A DNA stretch of 64,000 nucleotides from UBA6927 sp022447855 (GTDB taxonomy: Bacteria > Chloroflexota > Dehalococcoidia > Lucifugimonadales > UBA6927). Positions 44,117-53,203 of this stretch are shown piece by piece. The notes beneath the pieces are model-generated. The model was not told where the DNA came from, did no database searches, and was given only the letters and a program-made list of their open reading frames with translations. Location: positions 5,059 to 69,058 of the forward strand of contig JAKUTX010000008.1 in assembly GCA_022447855.1 (NCBI GenBank), in the 5' to 3' direction. Each line of letters opens with the position of its first letter. Position 1 is the first letter of the stretch. The position numbers and the translations under genes are program-made.

Positions 44117-45346
44117 CTAATCGGCTCCATCACCAACTGATGCCTGCTCTCCATGAGACGCCAAGTCCAATCCCATATCTTCTTCAGCCTCAGAAACTCT
44201 CAATCCCAAACCAGGAATCTTATCAAGAATATACAAAATTATTATTGTGGCAACAGCGGAGTAAACCAAAGTACCTAATACGCTTACAGCCTGAATTCCA
44301 AGTTGCTCAAGATCACCATGTTCGACCAGACCTAGATAATCATCACCAGCAATAGCAGTTACAGTGAAAATTCCAGCAGCCAAAGCTCCCCATATTCCAC
44401 CAATACCATGAACTGCAAACACATCTAGAGCATCATCTAAGCCAGTTCGATGAATCAATTCTACAGCGATAAAACATAATACTCCTGCACCAAATCCAAT
44501 GGCTAATGAACCCATAACCCCTACAGCACCAGCTGCTGGTGTTATAGCAACCAAACCTGCAACTGCTCCAGTCGCTACCCCTACTGCTCCCATTTTCCCA
44601 GTCCTAATCATTGAAATCAGGCCCCATGTGAGGGCGGCGGCGGCGGCGGCAACATTAGTAACTAAAAACGCATTTACTGCACTATTATCAGCTGTTCCAG
44701 CAGACCCAGCATTAAATCCAAACCATCCAAACCACAATATTGCAGCACCTAGAACCACATATGGTACATTGTTGGATTGCAAGCCAGGATTCCTTCTCTT
44801 ACCTAATAACCACGCTGCTGCTAATGCAGCTATACCTGCATTAATATGGATTACAGTTCCTCCAGCAAAATCTAATGCCCCACGGCCATCACCTAGTTGG
44901 CTAATCCAACCACCACCCCAAACCCAATGAGTAACTGGTGAATACACTACTGTACTCCAAATTACTAAGAATATAAGATATGTTGAAAACTTAAATCTTT
45001 CTACGAATGCGCCTGTAATTAGAGCAGGTGTAATAATTGCAAACATCATTTGAAAGGTCACATCCAACAATGTCCAATCTCCAGAACCATCAAATGGCAC
45101 GTTTTGGAGACCAACCATTGAAAATCCACCAATAAAGTCATTTGCACTTCCACCATCATCAAACGCAATACTAAATCCCCACAAAACCCACACAATACTT
45201 ACAACTGCAATAGAAACAAAACAGTACATTATTGTGTTAACTAAATTCTTTGCCCTTACTAATCCGCCATAAAAAAAGGCTAGACCAGGGGTCATAAAAA
45301 AAACTAAAGCTGACGCAGTCAGCATCCAGGCAATTTTTCCTTCCAT
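44117..45346 (-). CDS. amt: Ammonium transporter
   Basis: Eleven-helix Amt/MEP/Rh channel. Visible signatures are FFMTPGLAFFYGGLVRAKN, the periplasmic SPVTHWVWGGGW with the pore region, DFAGGTVIHINAGIAALAAAW, ILWFGWFGFNAGSAG and VHGIGGIWGALAAGIF with the pore His. I use the second ATG (45346), which has GGAGG 5 nt upstream; the first ATG is four codons earlier. A six-Ala run is coded by a GCC-repeat tract near 44,640. Expression is probably coupled with glnK. Confidence 0.96.
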   Translation of the reverse strand: MEGKIAWMLTASALVFFMTPGLAFFYGGLVRAKNLVNTIMYCFVSIAVVSIVWVLWGFSIAFDDGGSANDFIGGFSMVGLQNVPFDGSGDWTLLDVTFQMMFAIITPALITGAFVERFKFSTYLIFLVIWSTVVYSPVTHWVWGGGWISQLGDGRGALDFAGGTVIHINAGIAALAAAWLLGKRRNPGLQSNNVPYVVLGAAILWFGWFGFNAGSAGTADNSAVNAFLVTNVAAAAAALTWGLISMIRTGKMGAVGVATGAVAGLVAITPAAGAVGVMGSLAIGFGAGVLCFIAVELIHRTGLDDALDVFAVHGIGGIWGALAAGIFTVTAIAGDDYLGLVEHGDLEQLGIQAVSVLGTLVYSAVATIIILYILDKIPGLGLRVSEAEEDMGLDLASHGEQASVGDGAD

Positions 45347-45479
45347 TTTTCCCTCCATATATTAGACTAATCACTTAGTCAGGTATTGTTCAGACTATTC
45401 TGCCAGAATCTACAAGAGAAAATGTTAATCAAATGTAAAATAGGTGTTTCAAATTTGTAAACAAATTCATTCTGAAACC

Positions 45480-46238
45480 TTATTCAGTTGGCAATCCCTG
45501 CTCAACAAGAATCAAATGAACATCTCCAGGACCGTGAACTCCCTGAATCATGATATTCTCAATATCTCCAGATCTACTCGGACCGGAAATTAAATTCATA
45601 TATCCATTTTTTGAACCAGAGACTATTTGATATCTTCGAATTGCAAAAAGTTCATCCAAAGATCTTACTACTTGACCTAGGAAAACAATGGCGACATGGA
45701 CAGGAGGAGCCAGGGATACTAACCTACTAACCCCTGTTTTTGGAATTACTACAACTGTTCCAGTTTCAGCCACAGCAAAATCACATCCAGTGATTCCAAC
45801 ATCTGCAATTTTTGCCACCGAACGAAAATATTGTTCTTTTTCATTTGGGTCTAAATTAATTTGGTCGTCGCTTTTCATCTTACAAATATCTATTCCTCTG
45901 CCAGACAAAAGACCATCCAATTGCATTAAATTAACTGCTTGTTCATTTGTACAAACTATTGATTTACACTCAATTTGGTTCAATATATTATTTAAAACTT
46001 CCCTGGCTCGACTCACATCTGAAACTTTATAAGTATTCCACCCTTGATTTTGAGCATTTCCTTCAAATTCATTTATCAAGTTCACAGCATTTTCAATAGA
46101 ATCAGTCATTGCATCACGATATCCAGGTTCCGGATTAGTAAAAAACTGTTCTTTTTTTACATCAAAATCTGAATCTGAGACACGTCCAAGGGCATTTTTT
46201 ACTCTATCTAAAAATTTCGTCTTTAATTTTTGATCCAT
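45480..46238 (-). CDS. lutC: Lactate utilisation protein C (LUD domain)
   Basis: LUD-domain protein of the LutABC L-lactate oxidation complex. It shows VGITGCDFAVAETGTVVV, RLVSLAPPVHVAIV and SGPSRSGDIENIMIQGVHGPGDVH, which are typical of LutC. Length 252 is normal. It lies 8 nt downstream of lutB and is the last gene of the lut operon, just before the gap to amt. Confidence 0.92.
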   Translation of the reverse strand: MDQKLKTKFLDRVKNALGRVSDSDFDVKKEQFFTNPEPGYRDAMTDSIENAVNLINEFEGNAQNQGWNTYKVSDVSRAREVLNNILNQIECKSIVCTNEQAVNLMQLDGLLSGRGIDICKMKSDDQINLDPNEKEQYFRSVAKIADVGITGCDFAVAETGTVVVIPKTGVSRLVSLAPPVHVAIVFLGQVVRSLDELFAIRRYQIVSGSKNGYMNLISGPSRSGDIENIMIQGVHGPGDVHLILVEQGLPTE

Positions 46239-46246
46239 AATTATCC

Positions 46247-47671
46247 CTATCTATTTTTTAATTTCCAAAGTCTTCGGAAACTAACTTTTGCAGGAATGGG
46301 AAAAGTCCTATATTCTGTCCAGCCTGATAAATAGCCCGGAAGTTTTTTCAATCTTCCATTCTTTGAAAAAGGCAACAATATAACCCTCAAAAATTTCACG
46401 GAAAATCCCATCAACAATGGATTGCCTGCAATCTTTGAAAATCCTTTCATAAATCCTCTTTCGAAAACCGAAGAACTTTGAGTATCCAAATCATTATCAC
46501 CTTCAGAAAGTTTTCTTCTTAAATGTAATAACATCCTGGGAATATTAATTTTTACTGGACAAGCCTCATGGCAAGCACCGCATAAACTAGATGCAAAAGG
46601 CAAATCCTTAGCTTGCTTTAAATCTGTCAAAACAGGGGACACAATTGCTCCAATTGGTCCTGGATATACCCATCCGTATGAGTGTCCTCCCACTTTTCTG
46701 TATACAGGACAAGCATTCATACATGCTCCGCATCTAACACATAGTAAAGCTTCTCGTAACTCTGGATCTGACAATAATTTTGAGCGTCCATTATCAACTA
46801 ATACTAAATGGAATTCCTCCGGACCATCTTCATCATATGAGCTTCTTGGTCCATTAATTGTAGTTACGTAACTTGAAATCCATTGACCAGTCGCAGAACG
46901 TATTAGCAACCTCAACAATGTACTTAATTCATTCATTGTAGGAACAATCTTCTCCATACCAGTTACAGCGACATGAATTTTAGGCATAGAAGTACACATC
47001 CTGCCATTGCCTTCATTGCTTACCAACGCTACAGTACCAGTTTCCGCAACTACAAAATTCGCCCCAGTAACACCCATATCAGCTTGAAAAAATTTTTCCC
47101 TCAATTGGGATCTCGCGACTCCAGCCAATTCATTTACATCAGATGACTTAGCAGCCCCCAATTTCTCAGAAAACAAATCAGCCACATCACTCCGATCCTT
47201 ATGCATCGCCGGTGCAATTATATGAAATGGAGTTTCATCTGCAAGTTGAATAATATATTCACCCAAATCAGTCTCAATAGGCTCAACATTATTTTGCTCC
47301 AATTTGGAATTCAAAGACATCTCTTCCGACAGCATACTTTTACTTTTTATAACAGTCTTTACATTCTTAGATTTCGCCAACTCCACCACATAATTTGCAG
47401 CCTCGTCAGCATCACTAGCCAAATAAAAATTTCCACCATTAGCAACTACTGCTTGTTCCAAAATCTCAATATAAAAATCAAGATTCTCAACAGTATGTTC
47501 TCGAATAGATCTTCCGTGTTCTCTTAAATCTTCCCAATTATGAGTAGCAGAACCAGCTGCTATTCTTCTAGAATGAAATCCTTCATACAAAGCATTCAAA
47601 TTAGCCTGTATTTTGGAATCATTCAAAGTATCTAATGCAATATCTCGAAATTTTTCTGTTACTGGTTTCAT
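46247..47671 (-). CDS. lutB: Lactate utilisation protein B (iron-sulfur)
   Basis: An N-terminal LUD domain (MGVTGANFVVAETGTVALVSNEG) is followed by two ferredoxin-like 4Fe-4S motifs, CVRCGACMNACPVYRKVGGH and CGACHEACPVKINIP, each with C-x2-C-x2-C-x3-C spacing. Length 474 fits LutB. It links electron flow from lactate oxidation to an acceptor, probably at the membrane. It is flanked by lutA and lutC on the same strand. Confidence 0.94.
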   Translation of the reverse strand: MKPVTEKFRDIALDTLNDSKIQANLNALYEGFHSRRIAAGSATHNWEDLREHGRSIREHTVENLDFYIEILEQAVVANGGNFYLASDADEAANYVVELAKSKNVKTVIKSKSMLSEEMSLNSKLEQNNVEPIETDLGEYIIQLADETPFHIIAPAMHKDRSDVADLFSEKLGAAKSSDVNELAGVARSQLREKFFQADMGVTGANFVVAETGTVALVSNEGNGRMCTSMPKIHVAVTGMEKIVPTMNELSTLLRLLIRSATGQWISSYVTTINGPRSSYDEDGPEEFHLVLVDNGRSKLLSDPELREALLCVRCGACMNACPVYRKVGGHSYGWVYPGPIGAIVSPVLTDLKQAKDLPFASSLCGACHEACPVKINIPRMLLHLRRKLSEGDNDLDTQSSSVFERGFMKGFSKIAGNPLLMGFSVKFLRVILLPFSKNGRLKKLPGYLSGWTEYRTFPIPAKVSFRRLWKLKNR

Positions 47672-47710
47672 CGAATCTCCAACTACTTACAACTCATTTG
47701 TAGATTTATT

Positions 47711-48457
47711 TCAGCCTAACCTATCGTGCAAAATTTCCGCAAAATGCATTACTTTTATCTTATCTCCTGCTTTCTCAATCCCTCCGCGTATATGCATCAA
47801 ACAACTAGAATCTACCGAAGTCAGGATCTCCGCTTTTGAATTTCGCAACGCATGGATCTTATCACTCAACATTGCACCAGAAATCTCAGGAAATTTTACT
47901 GAGAATGTCCCACCAAATCCGCAACAAACATCTTCTTGATCAAAATTAACCAATTCAACGTTTGATAGAGACCCCAACAAAGTAAGAGGCTGATTTAAAA
48001 TATTCAATTCACGCAACGCATGACAAGCCTGATGATATGCGATTTTCAAAACACCTGAAGGAGAATTAGGAGAAACAAATTGATTCAAATCATCAATTTT
48101 CAACACGTTAAAAATAAAATCACTCAATTCAAAAATTCTTGGCGAAATTTGCTCCCATTCTCTTAAAGCCGCATCATCATCTTTTAAGATTTCAGCATAA
48201 AATTTGCTAACCATTGCGGCACATGAGCCTGAAGGCAAAACAATATATTCAGAATCACTAAAATCTTGAAGAAATTTTTTGGCTAATGGTTTTGAATCAT
48301 TCCAATAACCCGAATTAAACATTGGTTGACCACAGCATGCTTGACCCTTAGGAAAGTCAACTTCAATACCTAATCGATTCAAAATTCCAAATGTGGATTC
48401 ACCAATTTTTGGATAAAATTGATCAACAATGCAGGTAACAAATAGTGAAGCTTTCAA
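47711..48457 (-). CDS. lutA: Lactate utilisation protein A (CCG domains)
   Basis: Two CCG cysteine-rich domains of the heterodisulfide-reductase/glycolate oxidase type: GQACCGQPMFNSGYW in the first half and DVCCGFGGTFSVKFPEIS in the second, with CIVDQFYP and SSCLMHIRGG carrying the partner cysteines. Length 248 is normal. It is the first lut gene, about 40 nt upstream of lutB. A small membrane-protein gene lies just before it. Confidence 0.93.
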   Translation of the reverse strand: MKASLFVTCIVDQFYPKIGESTFGILNRLGIEVDFPKGQACCGQPMFNSGYWNDSKPLAKKFLQDFSDSEYIVLPSGSCAAMVSKFYAEILKDDDAALREWEQISPRIFELSDFIFNVLKIDDLNQFVSPNSPSGVLKIAYHQACHALRELNILNQPLTLLGSLSNVELVNFDQEDVCCGFGGTFSVKFPEISGAMLSDKIHALRNSKAEILTSVDSSCLMHIRGGIEKAGDKIKVMHFAEILHDRLG

Positions 48458-48483
48458 AATTCACTCCTCTAAAACTACCGTCA

Positions 48484-48741
48484 CTATGTGACTATATAAA
48501 TGCCCCTAAGCATAAAACCAACAATCCAGGAAGCAAGGAAAACAGGACCAGATGCAAAAAGCCAACCCTCAAAACCCTGTCTAGGTGCACCTTTACGCCA
48601 CATGTAAATCAAATGTAAAACCATTCCTAACGTCAATATTCCTAAAGATTCAGCAGTTACTCCTAAGATTAATCCTAGAATCAAACCCGCAGAAGCCCAA
48701 AGTATAGGGGAATTAAATATTATGGCACTTATTATTCGCAT
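48484..48741 (-). CDS. Small membrane protein
   Basis: An 85-residue protein with two strongly hydrophobic helices at about residues 10-48 and 60-80, separated by the short basic loop MWRKGAPRQGFEG. No family recognised. It is 26 nt upstream of lutA on the same strand, so it may be the first gene of that transcript and assist membrane attachment of the lactate system, but this rests only on position. Confidence 0.6.
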   Translation of the reverse strand: MRIISAIIFNSPILWASAGLILGLILGVTAESLGILTLGMVLHLIYMWRKGAPRQGFEGWLFASGPVFLASWIVGFMLRGIYIVT

Positions 48742-48825
48742 TGGGGATTAGGATACAATGTAAACTCACATGACGCAATCATGTCGCAAAAATTTCTATA
48801 TATTCTATTTATAAGGTGAAATAAG

Positions 48826-49665
48826 GTGGGAATTCATATAAATCGATGGCAAAAAATTGTCCAACAACATCACGAACAATCAATCAAAGCACAGAAAAAT
48901 TCATTATTTGCTGAGCCTAAGGATTTTTGGAAACCATTAACTGGTTTCTTTACTCAAGATCCAACTAGAACCTCGGATCCTGAAATTAATGCATTGCTAA
49001 CTTACATTAAAGAAAATGACACAATCTTGGATGTTGGTGGCGGTGCTGGCCGATTAGCGCTGCCTATAGCACTAAAAAGTAAACACGTTAACATTGTTGA
49101 CCCTAGCAAAGGAATGTTAGAAACATTAACTAATACTGCCGAAAAGTTTGATATCACAAACATTCATACTACTCATTCAGAGTGGTTAGATACAAATGCA
49201 AAAACCGCAACGGTTGTTATTTGTGCTCATGTTGTTTATGGCATATTTGAAATCTCGGAATTTATTGACAAGTTGTCATTACATGCTGATAGAGAAGTAA
49301 TTTTGTTAGCTTTTGATGCTCCTCCAATTTCATGGTTATCACCATTTTGGGAATTTGTATACAAAGAAAAAAGAGTAGCCGTTCCTGCATTGAAGGAACT
49401 TATGAATATTTTATGGGAAAAGAATATTTTCCCAGACATTGAAATGATTCAACCAGCTGAAGGCAAAAGACGACAAAGAGGTTACGATAACATAGAAGTT
49501 GCGGTAGAAAAAATTGCTCCAAGGATTTTTGTTTCTAAAGGAACTCCCCAAGAAAAAAACCTACAAAAAGCTATAAAAAAGTTAATGGTCGATACTGGGA
49601 ATGGCTTAGAAATGATCGATAAAGGCCCAGAAAGGCATCTAGCAATTATTAGGTGGCTAACCTAA
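48826..49665 (+). CDS. SAM-dependent methyltransferase
   Basis: Class I Rossmann methyltransferase of 279 residues. Motif I reads TILDVGGGAGRLALPIAL near residue 64, followed by VNIVDPSKGMLETL for the ribose-binding acidic residue, and VVICAHVVYGI as motif IV. The substrate is unknown. The likely start is the GTG at 48826, with AAGGTG about 8 nt upstream. It is followed by a strong inverted repeat that separates it from the UGSC-associated genes. Confidence 0.8.
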   Translation: MGIHINRWQKIVQQHHEQSIKAQKNSLFAEPKDFWKPLTGFFTQDPTRTSDPEINALLTYIKENDTILDVGGGAGRLALPIALKSKHVNIVDPSKGMLETLTNTAEKFDITNIHTTHSEWLDTNAKTATVVICAHVVYGIFEISEFIDKLSLHADREVILLAFDAPPISWLSPFWEFVYKEKRVAVPALKELMNILWEKNIFPDIEMIQPAEGKRRQRGYDNIEVAVEKIAPRIFVSKGTPQEKNLQKAIKKLMVDTGNGLEMIDKGPERHLAIIRWLT

Positions 49666-49671
49666 GTTTAG

Positions 49672-49704
49672 GTATAAACAAAATTTTGTTAATTTTGTTT
49701 ATAC
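49672..49704. repeat. 13-bp inverted repeat before the UGSC-associated operon
   Basis: GTATAAACAAAAT (49672-49684) and ATTTTGTTTATAC (49692-49704) form a perfect 13-bp palindrome with a 7-nt spacer, 7 nt after the methyltransferase stop and about 40 nt before the next start. It lacks GC and a following T run on the plus strand, so an operator or weak terminator are both possible. Confidence 0.55.
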
Positions 49705-49742
49705 TAATATGACTTGAAATCGAAAAATTTGCGGAGGAAATA

Positions 49743-50780
49743 TTGACCACTCCAATTTCTAATCCTTCAGAAATACTAGAATTTAATGAATATATCGATG
49801 TGATAAATCACTTCATAGATAGTGGTTGGACTGATGGTTTACCAATTATACCTCCCACTCAAGAATTAGTTGATAATTTTATTAATATCTCTGGAAGATC
49901 TGCATCTGAAATCCTTGGATCTGAACCTACTAGAGGTAGAATTATTACGGTGGAAAAAGCTGCCATAAATTCTGTAATGGCTGGATGTTTACCCGAATAT
50001 TTCCCTGTAATTATCGCCGCGTGTGAAGCGATGTGTGAACCAAAATTCAATCTACATGGAATCACAGCAAGTACGATGGGTGCTGCACCTCTTATATTGG
50101 TAAATGGTCCGATTTCTAGTAAATTGAAAATCAATTCTGGTTTCGGGTTATTCGGACCTGGTCATAGGGCAAACGCTACAATAGGTAGAGCAATCCGTCT
50201 TATTATAATTAATGCTACAGGCGCCGTACCCGGAATTCTAGACAAAGCCACACTCGGTCATGCGGGGAAATATACTTGGTGTATCTCTGAATCGGAAAGT
50301 ATTAGTAATTGGGATCCTTTGCAAGTTGAAAGAGGATTCGACAAATCTCAAAGCACTGTTACTCTATTTGCTGGATTATCTCCGATTCAAATTCAAAACC
50401 ACGAAAGTAATTCTCCCCAAGGCATTGTCCAATCTTTTAAAGATGCAATGTTTACTTCTGGTAGTGGTCAGGAAGAAATCATAGTAATCCTCCCAGGTCA
50501 ACATATGGGTCATATTACAAAATCCAATTGGTCTAAAACTAAATTGCAGCAATGCTTTTATGATTCAACAATCAAACAAAATGATATAGAATGGAACAAA
50601 GCTTACGCCATGAGGGATTATATACCGGACCCAGAATCACCTAAATCCGTAACTAGGTCACCCGAGGGAATTACTATTGTCCCAGCGGGTGGAGAAGCTG
50701 GTGGGTTCGCGCAACTTATTCCGCTTTGGGGTGGCGGGTCAAGCTCACAATCAGTGACTAAAGAAATACTAATCAATTAG
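49743..50780 (+). CDS. Conserved protein of UGSC locus (DGLPIIPPT family)
   Basis: A 345-residue soluble protein. The N-terminal part carries SGWTDGLPIIPPTQELV (residues about 32-48) and the middle has INSVMAGCLPEYFPVIIAACEA and TMGAAPLILVNGP. I associate this pattern with proteins found beside UGSC genes in other bacteria, from memory only, and know no function. A Cys in MAGC and Cys-rich contacts could be redox-active. Start is TTG 49743 with GGAGG upstream. It ends 9 nt before the selenoprotein gene, so the two are surely co-expressed. Confidence 0.75.
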   Translation: MTTPISNPSEILEFNEYIDVINHFIDSGWTDGLPIIPPTQELVDNFINISGRSASEILGSEPTRGRIITVEKAAINSVMAGCLPEYFPVIIAACEAMCEPKFNLHGITASTMGAAPLILVNGPISSKLKINSGFGLFGPGHRANATIGRAIRLIIINATGAVPGILDKATLGHAGKYTWCISESESISNWDPLQVERGFDKSQSTVTLFAGLSPIQIQNHESNSPQGIVQSFKDAMFTSGSGQEEIIVILPGQHMGHITKSNWSKTKLQQCFYDSTIKQNDIEWNKAYAMRDYIPDPESPKSVTRSPEGITIVPAGGEAGGFAQLIPLWGGGSSSQSVTKEILIN

Positions 50781-50789
50781 GAGCATTTA

Positions 50790-51320
50790 ATGACTACCAA
50801 AATTAAAGTATTGAATCCCACTGTAAAACCAATTTCTGAAGCTGGATTCCTTGCAAAACGACCTTCAAACTTAAAAGGTAAAAATTTGGGTCTTTTAGCT
50901 AATGGGAAAGAAAATTCTGAAGAATTGCTAGCATCAATTTCTGAAGTACTCTCAGACCATTTCGAATTCGGATCAATTATTAAAAGAAATAAAGGAAATG
51001 CTTCCAGGCCTTGCCCTGATAATTTAGTAGAAGAAATGGCAGAAGAGTGTGATGTAATCATAACTTCTAATGGTGACTGAGGTTCCTGTTCTTCGTGCAG
51101 TGTGTACGACGCCGTCGCATTTGAAAAACTCAATGTTCCAGCTGCAGTAATTTGCACCGAACCATTTATATCTAGTGGAAAAGCAATGCTAGAAATTGTA
51201 AATCTTCCCGAATATCCTATGGCAATTGTTCCTCATCCAATAGGAAGTTTAAGCAAATCTGAATTGCGGGAAATGGCTATGAAAATAGCTCCTGAAATCA
51301 TACAAATTTTGACAGACTGA
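50790..51320 (+). CDS. UGSC family selenoprotein (Sec at in-frame TGA)
   Basis: The frame from ATG 50790 (AGGAG upstream) meets TGA at 51078-51080 and continues uninterrupted to the stop at 51320, giving 176 residues with selenocysteine at position 97. The local sequence GDUGSCSSCSVYDA is the UGSC family hallmark, where other members have Cys or Sec. The regions on both sides are family-like: KRPSNLKGKNLGLLANGK before, and VPAAVICTEPF and YPMAIVPHP after. The vicinal Sec-Cys suggests redox chemistry. No SelA, SelB, SelD or tRNA-Sec gene is in the window. Confidence 0.88.
51107..51117 (+). promoter_or_regulatory. Candidate apical stem of a bacterial SECIS
   Basis: CGAC (51107-51110) pairs with GTCG (51114-51117) around the loop GCC, about 27 nt after the Sec TGA, which is within the range for bacterial SECIS apical loops. 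The stem is short and the lower stem is not convincing, so this is a weak candidate. Confidence 0.25.
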
Positions 51321-51330
51321 CCTTCAAAAA

Positions 51331-51615
51331 TTAGTCTGTTGAAAACCTTTGAGATTCCGGAGGCGTAGCCCACAATTCTTCAGCGCCTTTCATAGCCACA
51401 GATCGTTCTGGACTTCCTTTCCATTTATCATAAATCTCTTCATTTTCCCAAATTACTAATGAAGTAATTTGGTTCGGATCTGATAAAGAATATAATGTAC
51501 GTCGATGAACAAAACCTGGAGCCTTGCTTTGAGCTTCTCCATTTCCCTTTAACAAAGTATCTGCTTTTAAAAAGCAATCATTTTTAGCCCAATGATGAGT
51601 CAAAACACCTATCAT
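51331..51615 (-). CDS. Small antibiotic-biosynthesis-monooxygenase-like (ABM) protein
   Basis: A 94-residue protein with a ferredoxin-like pattern of a dimeric alpha-beta barrel: HHWAKNDCFLKADTLL, PGFVHRRTLYSLSDPNQ, and TSLVIWENEEIYDKWKGSPE. This resembles ABM/heme-degrading-monooxygenase-like proteins, though no catalytic residue can be assigned. AGGAGGTAGTT lies before the ATG. It converges with the selenoprotein gene and is divergent from the Ldh-family gene. Confidence 0.6.
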   Translation of the reverse strand: MIGVLTHHWAKNDCFLKADTLLKGNGEAQSKAPGFVHRRTLYSLSDPNQITSLVIWENEEIYDKWKGSPERSVAMKGAEELWATPPESQRFSTD

Positions 51616-51716
51616 AACTACCTCCTGCTATTAAGCTAATTAATAAAAGTTTTTCCAATTAATGTAAAGTGATATTATGCTAAACTGAAATCATAAAAAT
51701 TGCACTGGAGGAATTA

Positions 51717-52802
51717 ATGCCCACTCTAACTGAACATGATATGCAACGAATTGCGTTTTCAATTCTTCACGCAGCAGGTGCACCAGAAGCACATGCAAAA
51801 ACTGTAAGTGATCATTTGTCCTTGGCTAATTTGTCAGGTCATGATTCACATGGATTTATAAGAATAATGCAGTATATACGTGATATTAAAAACGGAGGAG
51901 TTGTTCCCGATGCCAATCCTGAAACTGTCTTAGATTTCCAAGCGATTGCGCAATTAGACGGGAAAAAATCTTTTGGCCAAGTTGCAATGACTGCTGCAAC
52001 AAAACTTGCAATTGAAAAAGCAAGAAAATTTGGTATAGGAATGATCACAGTTAAAAACCTAGGCCATACTGGTCGCATAGGAACATATAATGAAATGATA
52101 GCCAGAGAAAACATGGTAGGACTAGTATGTACTGGTTTTGCAGGAGCCAGTCAGGGAATCGTTTCCCCATTCGGAGGAAAGACAGGCAAACTAGGAACAA
52201 ATCCAATTTCCTACACATTCCCTTCTGATGAAGAAGGACCAATATTGCTAGATATGGCTACGAGTGTTGGAGCTGAAGGAAAACTTAGAGTATATAGAGC
52301 CAGAGGCCACGATCTTCCAGATAAATGGGTTTTAGACAGTGAAGGCAATCCTAGTGAAAATCCAAACGATTTTTACGAAGGAGGCGCAATTTTACCTGTC
52401 GGAGGTCTAGCAGGTGGCCATAAGGGATTTGGGTTAGGTATGGTTGCTACCATATTGGGAGCAGTAATGGCAGAAACTGGTGATGACTCTGAAGGAACTG
52501 GAAGTATTTACGATGGTGGCGATGGTGGAATTAATGGATCGACCGTAATTGCAATCAATGCCGAAGCACTAGGACCAATCGATGAGACTAAGAAACGAAT
52601 TAGCAACTTTGTGAAATTCTTAAAGGATGTCGAACCAATGGATGGATCCGAAGGAGTCTTATATCCTGGTGAAGTAGAAATAAGAAACAGAGTTAACAAA
52701 CGTGCATCAGGAGTCGAAATAGAAGACGCTACTTGGAATCAAGTTTGCGAACTAATTGATGAATATAATGTACGCGCAGAACTAGAACCTCTCCCAAATT
52801 AA
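51717..52802 (+). CDS. Ldh/malate-type NAD(P)-dependent dehydrogenase
   Basis: Malate/L-lactate dehydrogenase family 2 (also ureidoglycolate and sulfolactate dehydrogenases), unrelated to classical Rossmann LDH. Signatures: the catalytic HDSHGF near residue 43, TVKNLGHTGRIGTYNEMIA, GTNPISYTFPS, LLDMATSVGAEGK and GGLAGGHKGFGLGM. Length 361 is normal. GGAGG precedes the ATG. The substrate is not evident; the lutABC genes 3 kb away also handle lactate, but they are not in the same unit. A strong terminator follows. Confidence 0.88.
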   Translation: MPTLTEHDMQRIAFSILHAAGAPEAHAKTVSDHLSLANLSGHDSHGFIRIMQYIRDIKNGGVVPDANPETVLDFQAIAQLDGKKSFGQVAMTAATKLAIEKARKFGIGMITVKNLGHTGRIGTYNEMIARENMVGLVCTGFAGASQGIVSPFGGKTGKLGTNPISYTFPSDEEGPILLDMATSVGAEGKLRVYRARGHDLPDKWVLDSEGNPSENPNDFYEGGAILPVGGLAGGHKGFGLGMVATILGAVMAETGDDSEGTGSIYDGGDGGINGSTVIAINAEALGPIDETKKRISNFVKFLKDVEPMDGSEGVLYPGEVEIRNRVNKRASGVEIEDATWNQVCELIDEYNVRAELEPLPN

Positions 52803-53203
52803 ATTCCCATAATTTTATAGTCGTACAAAACACAACTCACTTTTTCAAGTGAGTTGTGTTTTGTTTAAAAAGATACACATCCGAATTTTTTAAGCATATA
52901 TATCAAATAATTTAGTGTATGAACTTGAAAAACTATTACATAGATTCTTTTTAGAAGATTTAACTATCAAAACACGAAAGCAAAAATTCCTACATAAATT
53001 CCTATATGAGAAATATTGTGACGAAATATGTTCATAAAATATAAATACTATACTAATAAATCCATTATTTTATATAAACCGAATTATTCATCCATAAATA
53101 ATTTATAAATCTATACTAAATTTTTGCAAATGCATACACTTCATTGTAGAAAATGTGTATACTTCTAAAGGCCAAAACATTAACACTACAAAGAGAGGCA
53201 AAT
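52803..53203. other. AT-rich gap with terminator and possible operator
   Basis: About 400 nt. It begins with the terminator at 52825-52864. The rest is very AT-rich and holds no ORF. An ATACAC (53134-53139) and GTGTAT (53155-53160) inverted pair lies about 45 nt before the binding-protein start, where a metal-responsive regulator could bind; it matches no consensus I can name with confidence. TTGCAA followed after 17 nt by TAGAAA is a weak promoter candidate. Confidence 0.4.
52825..52864 (+). terminator. Strong terminator after the Ldh-family gene
   Basis: A perfect 18-bp stem: ACAAAACACAACTCACTT (52825-52842), loop TTTC, and its exact complement at 52847-52864, ending in a T-rich run. It lies 23 nt after the stop codon. 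Confidence 0.9.

Noticed and set aside
51078..51080. TGA as a true stop or a frameshift-made pseudogene
   Set aside because: The frame continues without shift for 80 more codons with family-like sequence, and the codon sits exactly at the Cys/Sec position of UGSC.
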